Origin: Folioceros fuciformis
Taxonomy: Eukaryota > Anthocerotophyta > Anthocerotopsida > Anthocerotales
Length of the DNA stretch: 39,227 nt
Direction: 5' to 3'
Assembly: GCA_049999805.1 (NCBI GenBank)
Contig: JBNGIO010005990.1
Span: 125,114 to 164,340 of the forward strand
The position numbers were made by a program, and so were the translations under genes. Shown piece after piece: positions 1 through 13,019 of the stretch; within the stretch, counting starts at the first letter, position 1, and every line of letters begins with the position of its first letter. Below the pieces are notes generated by a model. It ran no database searches. It worked only from the letters and a program-made list of their open reading frames with translations, and was not told the DNA's origin.

Positions 1-203
1 GCATAAAACATATAAAGGAATAGATGTGAGGGGGAGACATCGCAATTGTCAAATGAGGTTTGGAGGTAGTGATGGGAGAGACTAAGGAGAAATTGCAATT
101 ATGTTTTAAGCCTGGAACGAAGGAGAAAACCACAATTAGCATGAAGTGTTTAATTGTTAAATTTTGAAATTTTGATGTCATTTTAGGGATGGAAGCTTTG
201 TTT

Positions 204-1297
204 ATGCCTAGGGGAGGAGTGGATCTGTGGACAAAGGAGTTCTATTATCATCTAGGTTATCAACAAGATGATGGGTTGAGCTAGACAACAATTCCACTCA
301 AATTGCAATTGCAGGACGATGGGCAAGATGAATGCATAGTAGATATGACAACTTCCTTGGAGGGACAGGATGAAGAGGATAAAATGTGGATTATGCGTCA
401 CATGTGTAAGTCATGCTTTAAAGAGTGTAGTCATATCAAGCTGGAGGAGGATTCAATGAGAGCGAGTGTTGGTAGAGCATTAGCTGAGATTTTTAGAGAG
501 CTTGAANNNNNNNNNNNNNNNNNNNNNNNNNNNNNNNNNNNNNNNNNNNNNNNNNNNNNNNNNNNNNNNNNNNNNNNNNNNNNNNNNNNNNNNNNNNNNN
601 NNNNNNTCAATTGGATGATAAGATTCGACCTTGTACGAAGGAAGCACTTTGTAAACTTGAGCTTGTTTGTAATAAACTTGTGACTTTGAGTTCGTCTATG
701 TATGGATTGGTCATGGTTGAGCTGTTTGCTGGGATTGCATCTAGTCTGGACCTGTGCTGGCTGCTGGATATGTAGTTAGACGCTACATTTATTGTGACCC
801 AAATGAGGTTTGTGAGATGATTGTACAGTTAAGGGTGTTCAAGCTTTGCAAGAAGTATCCTGACCAATTAAAGGTTGAGGCTGTGAAACAAGCATTTTCC
901 ACTTGGCTGCAAGATGTTAGGCTTATTGGGTCAATACAGTTTCGGATTAAAGAGGAATTTGACCTTATAGTAGCAGGTTAGGAATGTACAGGACACTCAA
1001 TGGAAGGCAAAGGAAAGGGTTTGTTAGCTTATAGGTTTGTGTAAGTTTATGAGTTAATAAGGATTTTAAATTTTGTACCAACATCAAAAGAAGGAGTGTG
1101 GGTATTTGATTGAAAATGGAGACTCGCAAGTGGATAACAGAGTTATATTGAGGCAAGATTTTGAGGAGATCAAGTATTATCTGGGTGAACCTATAAATTT
1201 GGATGTGGTGCATTTTGGATCCAAAGTTCACAGGCAACGGTGTTTTTGGAATAATATGATGCCTAAGCATTTGTTGCAGAGCCATGCACATCAATGA
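204..1297 (+). pseudogene. Decayed C5-cytosine DNA methyltransferase-like gene (DRM-like motifs)
   Basis: Broken reading frames together resemble a C5-cytosine methyltransferase of the kind found in seed-free plant genomes. Reading left to right I see an open frame 204-506 with one in-frame TAG near 282, which then runs into a 100-N gap. A motif I-like stretch VELFAGIASSLD follows around 714-749; a frameshift is needed to continue into VLAAGYVVRRYIYCD. Next come DLIVAG followed by TAG where the family has Trp, then ECTGHSMEGKGKGL (motif IV region). A further frame has YLIENGD (motif VI-like) and LGEPINLDVV...FGSKVHRQRCFWNN, matching the family's LGS.AHR.R..WTN block. At least one frameshift and two nonsense codons make it non-functional. 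No reverse transcriptase or integrase was seen beside it, so a link to a retroelement is inference. The family call rests on recalled motifs. Confidence 0.5.
507..606. other. Assembly gap (exactly 100 N)
   Basis: A run of exactly 100 N, the usual placeholder for a gap of unknown size. It interrupts the decayed methyltransferase-like frame, so the true spacing between the two halves is unknown. Confidence 0.98.
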
Positions 1298-2663
1298 CAT
1301 ACGAATGACGATTTTGCACATAAACTTTTGCAGCTTTGATTGCTAGGCTGAAGATCAACCCGTAAGTGCCCTTCTTGCACCTATAACCTTCTACGCCTTC
1401 CTCCCCATTTTACATCAATCTCATGTTTACAAGATCATGATTCGGCTAGAAAAAATGATTGCAACCATTGTTTACATTTTGATTTAAGAAACACCTATGG
1501 AAAAGAGGCCTTAGAGTCTAGCAAACTTGAAGACCATTCTCTGAAGAGAGAAGCAATCACCAATCCTTTGGCAACACCTTCCAACAATGACAACAAGAAT
1601 TAGATTAAAGATAACCTCCACCACTATGACCATTAGGCAAAACCTATGACCATTGCATGTCAAACAATTTAGTAGTCTTGTAGATACAGACTTCCCCTCA
1701 TGTTCATAGAATTCTACAAAATTCTGGGACTTCTGGTTCAATGAAAATACATAGAAGATTGTTATATGAGATTATGCATATGCTGTAAAGATGCCGGGAT
1801 TCTATTAGCAGCAAGGTGTTGCGTGGAGGATGGACAAGACAAGCGTTTCAATGCCTCAGTCGTAGTCGTGCGAAGAATTCTATATTGTCTGGTCGAGACA
1901 CTTGTGCCACTTGGTCCCTGTGCAACATTATTGCATGTCTTGCAAGGCGACAACGACTGGCTGACTCACCCAATCCCAGTCTCGTTTGGGAATAGAGAAA
2001 AGAAAAACAGGCCGGGATGACAGATGGAGAAATCACAGGCGGTCAAATCCAGCAACAGAAGGGAAGGGCAGTTGGAACGCTGGTCTACCTGCATTTCTCC
2101 TACTGCTGCCTTCAGAACTGGATGAGGTGAAGTTGGAAGGAAAGATGTGGGGGAGAGAAGGAAGAAAGGCACCAGCAGCCTAGCCCACAGCCCAGAGCCC
2201 GACACTCACCACCCCTGTCTGTCACGCCGGGCGAGTGGATCCCAGTTGGTGGGACGGCGACAACGACGACCCCCGGGCTAGACCTCCCCTCCTCCCCCTG
2301 CCCGGGATGGGATCGTGAGGGCCTCGTCTAGCCCGGTGGGCCGGTGTGTCCCGCACCTCTGAACTGCTCTGGAGTTACGGTCTCCGCACTCCTCTGGCAT
2401 GTGCAGCGTTGTGCTGCCAACGTCCGGCCCCGCAGCGCTGCGAAGGCTGATCGTGAATTGCAGCCCGCAGGCCTCTCTCTCGTCCATTCCTTTTCTTTGC
2501 TGGTGTGGACGCAGCTGGCGAGCGGGCGCTGTGCTGCGCGGCGGGTGCGCCGAGCGTTGGGTTTCTCGGATCGGACTCCGGAATTCGAATGGACTCGGTG
2601 GGTTGCGGCCGCAGGCTCCAATTAGTGTGGGAATCGGGAGTTTGTGTTCTTCTGGCCGGATGC
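1298..2663. other. Intergenic region upstream of the carboxylase gene
   Basis: No gene is supported here. Composition shifts from AT-rich (up to about 1760) to strongly GC- and CpG-rich (from about 2200), which looks like entry into the promoter of the downstream carboxylase gene. The short open frames on both strands overlap one another, are low in complexity and resemble no family I know. Confidence 0.6.
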
Positions 2664-2672
2664 TTTATATAG
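2664..2672 (+). promoter_or_regulatory. Candidate TATA box of the acetyl-CoA carboxylase gene
   Basis: TTTATATAG stands out in GC-rich surroundings about 180 bp upstream of the carboxylase start codon. A start site roughly 30 bp downstream would give a 5' leader of about 150 nt. No transcript evidence is available; the call rests on sequence and position only. Confidence 0.4.
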
Positions 2673-2847
2673 TAAGCTCTTGTTGGAGAGTCCTGTTTTT
2701 GGATGCTACGTCTCGGGGACTGTGGAAGTCGGATTTGGATTCCTGCTGCTTCGTTGTTCAGGTCTGTCAGCGGAGGGGCCCTCGTTGGGTTGAGGCGGGC
2801 GTGTGTTAGAGTGTTGGGGTGCCGGGTCCGGAGGGGGAGGCTGGGCG

Positions 2848-5800
2848 ATGGCGGAGTTCTGGGTGTCGGATGGGCTCGCCGGGAAGGTCACCAAGAGTGC
2901 TGCAGTGGCGCCGGTCAAGGCTGGAAGCAATGTGTCGCTGGTGGAGGAGTACTGCTACGCGCTGGGAGGAAACAGGCCGCTGTACAGTATTCTCATTGCC
3001 AACAATGGGATGGCGGCAGTTAAGTTCATGCGCAGCGTGAGGACCTGGGCGTATGAATCGTTCGGGGTGGAGCGGGCTATTCTTCTTGTGGCCATGGCCA
3101 CGCCGGAGGATATGCGGATCAATGCTGAGCACATCCGGATGGCGGACCAGCTCGTGGAAGTGCCTGGTGGAACTAACAATAATAATTATGCCAATGTGCA
3201 GCTTATTGCGGAGGTGCTGTGCTGCTCCTGCTCCATGGGATTTTTGGGATTAGAATTCGGGTCCCTTCGGCTGGCTCTTGTGTGTGTCATTCGGGCAGGA
3301 GGATTGAATTTGAAGTTTCCTGTGCCAGATTGCTGAACGTACAGGAGTTTCGGCTGTGTGGCCAGGGTGGGGTCACGCCTCGGAGAACCCAGAACTTCCT
3401 GATGCGCTTGCTGAGCGTGGGATTGCCTTTTTAGGGCCGCCAGCCGCACCTATGGCTTCTCTTGGGGACAAAATTGGCTCCTCTCTCATCGCTCAGGCTG
3501 CGGGTGTGCCGACACTACCGTGGAGTGGATCTGGAGTAAGCTATCGTGCTATCCAGTTTTGTCTTTGCTAATATTTACAGCTCGAGTGGTCGTGTTGTTA
3601 GTTAGCTGCCTTTGCCTTATGGTTGGCATGGATACTTTGCTCTTTGCTTGTTGATGTGACAGTCAATTTAGAATTCCCTTGGTTGTGCAGGTGAAAATTG
3701 CATTTGAAAGCTGTCAGGAGCCTATTCCAGAGGAAATCTATAGCCAAGCATGTGTACACACAACGGAAGAGGCACTGAGGTCATGCCAAACTGTTGGTTA
3801 CCCAGTCATGATAAAGGCTTCTTGGGGTGGTGGTGGTAAAGGCATTCGAAAGGTATAGCGTCATGTGAGGTGGTTCTGTAACATAAAGACATTTCCCGCT
3901 TTCATGGGGTGTTTTCATTGAGGTGGAATGCCCCACTGCTTGTTCGTAATGACAATGATGTTGAAAATGCAGGTCCACAATGATGATGAGGTCCGTGCTC
4001 TTTTCAAGCAAGTGCAGGGAGAAGTGCCTGGTTCTCCGGTGTTCGTCATGAAAGTTGCATCGCAGGTCTACCTCTTGACTTTGTTCAACTTACGATGCTG
4101 CGGCACATGAGTTAATCTGGCGCGATTTCAATTCATACTGAAGTATTGATCCAGTTTTCTGGGATCGGAGCAGAGCCGACACCTAGAGGTGCAGCTGCTT
4201 TGTGACCAGTATGGAAATGTTGCAGCTCTGCACAGCCGGGACTGCAGTGTGCAAAGACGTCATCAAAAGGTTTCTTTTTCTTCTCGCCAATGGACCACGA
4301 GGTTGCTCTTGTGACTATGCCCACGCCATATTTTTGAAAACTCTTCTTGATTCAGATCATCGAGGAGGGACCTGTTACAGTTGCTCCGGCAGAGACAGTA
4401 AGGAAGTTAGAAGAAGGTGCCCGCAGGCTTGCAAAGAGCGTGAATTATGTGGGAGCGGCTACTGTGGAATACCTTTACAGTATGGACACTGGAGAGTTCT
4501 ACTTTCTGGAGCTCAACCCACGATTGCAGGTGACACCAATCTGAGCTACGTCAATTTGTCCAGATCAAATTTTCTACACCATAAGAGAGCTGAACCAGGT
4601 TTGCAGGTAGAGCATCCAGTAACAGAATGGATAGCAGAGATCAACGTGCCAGCTGCTCAGGTTGCAATCGGAATGGGCATTCCTCTGTGGGCACTGCCAG
4701 GTTTTGCTTCTGCTAAGCTGCTTGGTCGTCGTCAGCCAGCCTGTTGTCGTGGATGGTGTGCTGACTTCTCAACTCTCTACCAGAGATTCGCAAGTTCTTT
4801 GGAAGGGAAGGCGGAGGAGGGCATGATAGCTGGCGACAGACTGCAGAAGTTGCTACAGAATTCAATTTCGATTCTGCTCAATCTGTGAAGCCGAAAGGGC
4901 ATGTTGTTGCCGTCCGCATCACTAGTGAGGATCCTGATGATGGGTTCAAACCCACGAGCGGGAGATTGCAGGTGAAGTAATCTAAACTAATCCAAAGTGG
5001 AACACCTCGACACCTCATGGTCGTGATGCTTGCATGATTGAGGGAACTGCAGTAAACATCTCACGTTCTTTGAGTTGGATCATGTTGCAGGAGCTTAGTT
5101 TTCGGAGCAAGCCAAATGTGTGGGCTTATTTCTCCGTCAAGGTAAGAGCTGAGAATATGTCCTTCCACCTGATTGTCGAAGCCGTGACATGTCTTGGTTT
5201 CAGATTCTGAAGGATTTGCTTACACCATTGTTTATCAGTCTGGTGGTGGAATTCATGAATTTTCAGACTCCCAATTCGGTAAGTTGCACCTCGAATTGAT
5301 GCCTTTTCAGTATGTGGCTGGGCTGTTTGGGCGCTGGCTTGTTGCTTCATCAAGAAACTTGTGGTCAGCAGTTCTAATCTGCTGTAACTGTTCAGGTCAT
5401 GTATTTGCATTCGGAGAGACACGACCAACAGCAATTGCAAATATGGTGCTTGGTTTGAAGGAGTTGCATATTCGTGGGGAAATACACACCAACGTTGACT
5501 ACACAGTTGACCTCCTCCACGTAATTCTTTCATCCTGAAGACTTCTCAGGCTACTCTATGGCACATGACATTTTGTAACTTTGACGATTCTGATCATTCT
5601 GTGGTAGGCTGCGGAGTACCGAGATAACAAGATTCACACTGGCTGGCTTGATAGTCGGATTGCTATGCGTCTGCGGGTAGAAAGACCACCATGGCATCTG
5701 TCAGTAGTTGGAGGAGCTCTATATGTAAGCCCTTCCGACCAGATTCACCTCCCGTTCTAAGCAAAGGGTGCGTGTTGCTCTTCGGGGTTGGAATTTGCAT

Positions 5801-8800
5801 CTAACAAGGTTTTTCCTTCTCAGAAAGCAACCATGCTGACAGCAGCCAGGGTATCGGAATACATAGGTTATCTTGAAAAGGGGCAGATACCCCCCAAGGT
5901 AATGTGCCATGTTGAAACTTTGAAGTCAGCTGCGTTCATAGGATGAAGTGGTTTGTTTCACACGACTTTGGACCAACTCCCGATGTTCGCGTCCTTCTGT
6001 GCAGCACATATCTCTGGTCAGCTTCAGAATTGTTCTAAACATTGAAGGGAGTAAGTACAAGGTATGTTGCCTGCTCGTTGGTGGTTAACTACGTTTGTTA
6101 GTGAGCAGCACAGATGGTCGGTTTCTCAGCCGTATAGTCACAACAATTGCAGGTAGATGTGACCAAGGGAGGTCAAGGAAGTTATTGCCTTACATTAAAT
6201 CAATCCGTGGTAGAAGCGGAAGTCCACACTCTTCGAGATGGCGGCCTTCTAGTACAGGTTTGTATCAATCAGTACCGCTGCGGCTGAAAGTGTTGTAAGT
6301 GGCTTTGTAGTTGAGGCGCTGTGTGTTCGACTAGGACGTGCTTGGAAAGTATTTTATGGCAGAGCAGAAAATTATTCTGATGGTGAGTGCTATTGAAACT
6401 GGCCTCTTGCAGCTCGATGGAAACAGTCATGTTTTGTATGCAGAGGAAGAAGCAGCGGGGACTCGCCTCCTGATTGATGGCAGGACCTGTCTCTTACAGG
6501 TATACTGAACTCCCTCTCTGTCTATCCTCAAGATTGAGTTTTCCTTTCATGTGATGTCGCTTACATTCGTGTTCGTGGCAGAATGATCACGATCCTTCAC
6601 GGTTAGTTGCAGAAACGCCGTGCAAGTTGATGAGGTTTCTTGTCCAGGACGGCACTCATGTTGACACAGACACCCCATATGCAGAAGTTGAGGTGATGAA
6701 AATGTGCATGCCACTGCTCTCACCCGCTTCTGGAACCATCCGTTTCAAGATGGCAGAGGGCCAAACAATGCTGGTAGGAGTGTATCCTCTACATTGTTGC
6801 TTATCAAAGTGGTCTTCTGATTTGAGGGGAGATTGTGAGCTTATAATTGTCTGCAGGCAGGAGATCTTATTGCAGCACTTGATTTGGATGATCCCTCGGC
6901 AGTGAGAAAGGCTAAGCCATTCGATGGAAACTTTCCTCTCCTTGGCACGCCGACAGCCATGCCTGGGAGGGTGCACCATCGGTATGCAGCAAGTGTTAAT
7001 GCTGCAAAAATGGTTCTAGCCGGTTATGAGCATAACATAGAGGAGGTAATATTATGTCCTGTTATTGTATGTTATGTCTAGCGGCTGGTGGACTTCATGC
7101 TCTTAAACTTGAGGGCTGCTGATTCCACATGGCAAACGGTTGCTAACAGGTGGTGCAAACACTGCTCAGCTGTCTGGACGATCCCCAACTGCCTCTGTTA
7201 CAGTGGCAGGAGTGCATTGCTGTCTTGGCTACTCGTCTGTCCAAGGAACTGAAAACCCAGGCACGGTTTCGTTGACCTGCACTGAAACTTTTCTCACGGT
7301 TAGCTGTGCTGTATATGTAAGGTCAGATGCATTAGCAGATGATGTAGTATGCAAATTCATTGAACCCTTTAGCTTCTATGTACAGCTAGACACAAAGTTC
7401 AGAGAGTATGAAGTTCTGTTCTCTGGAAATGGAGGAGCTGCTGAGTTTCCTGCAAAGGCTCTTGGAGGTGTGCTAGAGGTATTGAATTTCTAGGTGTGCT
7501 AGAAACATTGAATTTTATTGGAGCTGTGGATTTGCAGACGAGTCTGGTCTTTATTGGACCAGACTGGACTACATTGTGCAGACTTTTCTGGGGACATTTT
7601 CAGACAAGGATAGAGCACCTCAGCAGAGGCTAGTTGAGCCTCTACTGGCCCTGGCTAAGTCTTATGAACAGGGGCGTGAAGGTCATGCCTGCAGCATCGT
7701 TCATTCTTTGTTCCACGACTATCTCGTTGTTGAAGAGCTCTTCAGTGAGAACCTGCAGGTGCCGTCATGGATGACCTTCTAAGAGGATGCCTATGATTGC
7801 ATGTTTGCTCTCTTTGGATGTTGCTAGCCAAACCACTAGGCAACTCCAAGGCCTGTTTCAGCTTGTGTTACCATGAGTTTGCTCACCAGCATGTGCACAT
7901 CGTCTCTCGGATGCTGTGATGTAGGCTGATGTCATAGAGATGTTGAGACTTCAACACAAGAAGGACCTTTCAAGGGTCGTGGATGTTGTGCTCTCGCATC
8001 AGGTAGCTTCTATATCATTATCCTTGTATCGCAATTACGGAAAGGCTGGAAGCATGCTGAAGGAGGTCGATGTTGTGCAGGGAGTGAAGAGGAAAAATAA
8101 GTTGATCTTGCAGCTGATGGGGGCTCTCGTGTACCCTAATCCTGCAGCCTATCGGGAGCAGCTTATCAGATTTTCGAGGTTGAGTCACACGAATCATGCT
8201 GAGGTATGAGTTCCCTTCAATGTAGAGTCGATAGGGGGCAGTAAGGAGGTATGATTCTATCTCATCGTGTTCAGAACTAACTGTTTTACTGTCTGCAGAT
8301 TGCACTGAGGGCTCGCCAGCTGTTAGAACACACGAAGCTAAGTGAATTGAGATCAAACATTGCCAGAAGTTTATCACAGCTTGAAATGTTCACAGAAGAC
8401 GCTGGAGATGGAGCCCATGGCCGCAGAAGGAGTGCTATTGATGACAGGATGGATGATTTGGTAGACGCACCTTTGGCTGTTGAGGATGCTCTGATTGCAC
8501 TATTCGACCACAGTGACCACACCTTACAGAGACGTGTTGTTGAAACTTATGTCCGTCGACTGTATCAGGTACGGTGGTGTCCATGTCCATAACCTTCTTG
8601 ACAGTTTGACTCTATGGCGATGGTTTTAGATGGCTGTTGCCAACCTGAGGATGGGGAAGTCTTTTTTTTACTTGGTACAATGATGTCAATGATTGACCTT
8701 CAGCAGCTTCATTGTTGCAGAACAGAGGCGGCTCTGTTGGATGGTTTACTTGCTTGAAGTTCAGTGCCAGCTGACGTCACTGTGTCTCACTGTGTCTCTG

Positions 8801-11800
8801 TGACAGCCACGTTTGGTGACGGGATCAGTCAGAATGCAGTGGAATCGGTCTGGCTTGATAGCTTCTTGGCAATTCTCGGAGGGAACCCCTCCAAGGACTA
8901 CTGAGATGCTAAGTGGGTCTCTAGGATCATCGGCCACTGACAATCCTGGTGTGAAGCGGTGGGGAGCCATGGTCATTCTTTCCTCTCTGCATTTCCTACC
9001 AAGCGCTGTTGGTGCTGCTCTGCATGAAACCGGGGACCTCTTGACCAAGGGGTCAGTATCCAACGATCAGAATACCAGGCTTGGTAACTTTGGTAACGTC
9101 TTGCATGTAGCGCTTGTGGGCATCAAGAACCAAATGAGTGCGCTACAAGACAGGTTAGTAGTCAAAGTTGGGGTCTGGTCCTGGGAGGTCAGTTTTTTCC
9201 GAAATCGTGTACTGCTTTGGCAATGTAGCATCTGGTGACAAGGTTCAACATGGGTGCAGCGGAGACGAAGATCAAGCACAAGAGCGAGTGGAAAAGCTTG
9301 GTAAAGCTCTTAAAGGCGAGAGCTTAGGTCCGATGTTGCACAAAGCTGGGGTTGGCGTGATAAGCTGTGTTATTCAGAGGGATGAGGGTAGGCCTCCTAC
9401 TCGTCATTGCTTTCACTGGTCCACAGACCGTCAACAGTTCACAGAAGAGCCTCTTCTGCGACATGTGGAGCCACCCTTGTCGAGGCTGCTAGAGCTGGTA
9501 ATGATCTTCCAGTGCGGTTGGATACCAAGGGGGCAGGCTTCTTCGTGCCTGACATTGCTCCGTTCTCGTGTGCAGGAAAAGCTTAAGGGTTTTACTTCCT
9601 TGGTATATGCTCCGTCCAGGGATCGGCAGTGGCACATGTACTCTACAGTGGACAAGCCCGGGAACATCCGACGTGTATTCCTTCGCACGTTTGTGAGGCA
9701 GCCTCGGTCTGCCAGCATGTACAGTGAAGATGCGCAAGCTGATGGGGACACATCCCCTGTTTCCACAAGTGTGATCAAGGCTCTACAGGGAGCTTTGGAA
9801 GAACTGGAATTGGCAGCTCATGATTCGAATGCCAAGGCAGATTATGTCCACATGTTTCTGAGCGTTCTGAGAGCACAGAGCCTGGAGAGCATTGGAGGGG
9901 ACACAAGGTAATTCACGTTGTACGCCTATGCGCTTCTTGGCAAAGCTCATTTTGACTGGTGAATATCAATGAGGGTAATCAGGATCATGTGAATAAACTC
10001 GACCAGTGGTTGGGTCTTGCAGCAATGCTCTGTCGGCGACCTTTTCAGGAAACTATCCACAAGTGATTGCTGGCAGCCTTCAACGCCTGGCAGAAACAAT
10101 ATACGGCAGGCTGGGTGCCCGCATGTACCGTCTTGCTGTTGCGATTTGGGAGCTTCATCTGCATATAAAAAATGTTGGCTCAGCTAGTGGGGCTTGGCGT
10201 ATTGTTGTGTTCAATCCAACAGGCCACACCTGCACAGTCCAGGTTTCAATGACTAGTTTGCTGGTTCAGTTTCGCTGTTTTGCATCTTGTTATCCTTGCA
10301 AATCTGAGATGCGCGTGCTTCATGTCATAGGTATACCGAGAAGCGCTAGATCCAGCACAACATGCTGTGGTATACTATTCGCCACTGGACAGCTCTGTGG
10401 GCTATTTGCATGGGAAGCCGCTCACGACGAGGTACAAATCCTTGGATGCAATTGACAGAAAGAGATTGTTGGCACGGAAGAACAACACGACATATTGCTA
10501 CGACTTTCCATTGGTATGTCCACTGCAGTGCACTTTGGCTTTCACCCGAGCTGTGGAGCTGTGGTCCGGCATGCCCGACCAGCGAGTCATCCATCATTCG
10601 TGTATGTTGATTGCAGGTTTTTGAGACAGCTTTACGTCAGTGGGGGGAAGCCGCAGGGAAGGAGAGTGAAGGGTCTGTCCTGAGAACCTCTGAGCTCGTG
10701 TTTTCGAACTCAGAGGCAGACTGGAGAACACCCCTGATTGAGATTGAGCGACCTGTTGCGACAAATGATGTAGGCATGGTCGCATGGTACTTCCATCTCC
10801 GGACTCCTGAGTATCCATCTGGACGCACCATCCTGGTTGTGGCAAACGATGTTGCGTACGGTGCAGGCGCGTTCGGACCTAGGGAGGACAAGTTCTTCAA
10901 GGCAGTAACAGATGTTGCTTGTGAGAAGAAGTTGCCACTAATCTATCTTGCAGCCAACTCTGGAGCAAGGATTGGGTTAGCAGAGGAAGTGAGGTCTACA
11001 TTCAAAGTGGGATGGTTAGACGATGCTCCTGAGCGGGGCTTGCAGTACCTGTACCTAACTCCGGAGGATTATGGACGGATCAAAGATTCTGTGAACGCTC
11101 ATGAAGTGAGTCTGCCGTCTGGGGAGATAAGGTGGGTGATTGATGATGTCGTCGGAAAGGAGGATGGGCTGGGGGTCGAGAATCTGTCAGGTAGTGGTGC
11201 AATCGCTGGTGCCTTTTCGAAGGTTTATCAGGAAACGTTCACTCTGACGTACGTGACTGGGAGAACAGTCGGAATCGGTGCTTACCTTTCCAGGTTAGGC
11301 ATGCGCTGCATTCAAAGGGTGGATCAGCCCATCATCCTCACAGGCTTTTCAGCACTGAACAAGCTTCTGGGAAGGGAGGTATACAGTTCTCACATGCAGT
11401 TGGGTGGGCCAAAAGTAATGGCTCAGAACGGTGTGGTACATCTCACCGTCACAGACGATCTGGAAGGTGTTTCTGCGATCTTAAAGTGGCTTAGCTACGT
11501 TCCGTCCGTTCAAGATGGGAAGCTGCCAGTTCTAGATCTGGGAGACCCTCCAGAAAGGTTGGTTCAGTACATACCAGATACCGCCTGTGATCCACGAGCT
11601 GCCATCAAAGGTGTCCAAGGCAGCGAAAGCTGGCTGGGAGGGATATTTGACAAAGGCAGTTTCACGGAGACTCTGGAAGGATGGGCACAAACTGTGGTGA
11701 CTGGTCGTGCGCGGCTGGGGGGTATTCCTGTCGGCGTGGTCGCTGTGGAAACACAGACAGTGATGCAGGTGATACCTGCTGATCCTGGGCAGCTAGACTC

Positions 11801-13019
11801 CCATGAAAGAGTGGTGCCACAGGCAGGGCAGGTTTGGTTCCCCGATTCCGCTGCCAAGACTGCTCAGGCTCTGCTGGATTTTAACAAGGAGGGCATCCCG
11901 TTGTTTATCTTGGCTAACTGGAGGGGGTTTTCTGGCGGGCAAAGAGATCTGTTTGAAGGAATCCTTCAGGCTGGCTCCCTGATAGTGGAACACCTGAGAA
12001 CCTACAAGCGACCCGTGTTTGTGTACATTCCCAAGACGGGAGAACTGCGAGGAGGAGCCTGGGTTGTGGTGGACAGCAAAATTAACCCTGATAAGGTGGA
12101 ACTGTACGCCGACACGACAGCCAAGGGTGGGGTCCTGGAGCCTGAAGGCATGATAGAGATCAAGTTCCGTCCTCGGGAACTGTTGGAATGCATGCACCGC
12201 CTCGACCCACAGTTGGCTAGTTTGAAGCAGCAGCTCGCGGGCAGCCCGTCTACTGGCTTGGCTGAATTGCAGCAGCAAATAAAAGCAAGGGAGAAGCACC
12301 TCCTCCCGTACTACAAGCAAGTGGCAATTCGGTTCGCTGAGCTACACGACACCTCTTACCGCATGGCTGCCAAGCAGGTCATCAAGCAGGTAGTCCCTTG
12401 GGAGGAATCCCGCCACTTCTTCCACAAGAGGCTGAGACGGAGGCTAGCAGAGGAATCGGTGATTAAGGATGTGAAAGGTGCGGCTGGAAACTCTTGCTCC
12501 GACAGCCAGGCACTGGAATGGATAAAGGAGTGGTTCCATGCTTCTCAGCTCCCATCCAGCGGCCCGGGAGACGATCCATGGAGCAAGGATTCCTTGTTCC
12601 TGGAATGGTGCAATAATGGGCCGCCTCTGGCAGAGCAGTTGCAAGCACTACGAGCCGACCGGCTGTCGAAGGAGATGAGCTCTTGGGGCAGCCCAGACTT
12701 GTCAGCCCTGCCTCGAGGCTTGGATGCTCTCCTGCACACAGTAGGATGCTGTTTCCTTGTCTCATTCCTGACCTCCCTCATTTTGGATTTGTTGTCTTCT
12801 TCTTTGCCAGGTTTCTGGGTTCCCTTGTTTGTTTTGCTTGTTTCCTTTCCTAGTTTCCCTTCGCGTGTTGCCTCGTTTCCTGTTTTGGCACGGGACAGCC
12901 AACATAAGCCTGTTCCGTGTGATGCCAACTGAATCTAGTGTGTGGGATGGCAGCTGGAGGGACCGGGGAGGGCCCAGATGGTGGAGCGGCTGAAACAGGT
13001 TCTGGAATCTCACAACTGA
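2848..13019 (+). CDS. ACC1: Homomeric (multidomain) acetyl-CoA carboxylase, cytosolic type, 31 exons
   Basis: Makes malonyl-CoA from acetyl-CoA, bicarbonate and ATP for fatty-acid elongation and flavonoid-type products. Exons: 2848-3213, 3329-3535, 3691-3852, 3973-4065, 4174-4269, 4356-4529, 4607-4700, 4784-4971, 5091-5141, 5239-5278, 5396-5520, 5608-5724, 5824-5898, 6005-6061, 6153-6257, 6413-6499, 6582-6773, 6857-7045, 7150-7260, 7386-7478, 7582-7758, 7925-8002, 8081-8203, 8299-8568, 8807-9153, 9260-9497, 9576-9907, 10023-10242, 10331-10513, 10617-12740, 12954-13019. They join in frame to 2259 aa (Arabidopsis ACC1 is 2254). Biotin carboxylase is N-terminal ([11 protein letters not shown] near residue 240; [14 protein letters not shown] near 360-373). 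The biotin site is EVMKM, Lys about 719. The central domain follows, and the carboxyltransferase lies in the 2.1-kb exon 30. The N-terminus (MAEFWVSD) has no obvious transit peptide, which suggests the cytosol. Intron 19 starts with GC, not GT. The start gives the only frame that joins exon 2. Confidence 0.95.

Noticed and set aside
2803-2847. In-frame upstream extension of the carboxylase from ATG 2803
   Set aside because: It adds only a Gly-rich stretch ([15 protein letters not shown]) unlike family N-termini; ATG 2848 fits better.
4202-4888. Long open frame of 228 codons inside the carboxylase gene
   Set aside because: It crosses carboxylase introns and reads most exon sequence in the wrong frame; the exons are accounted for by the spliced carboxylase.
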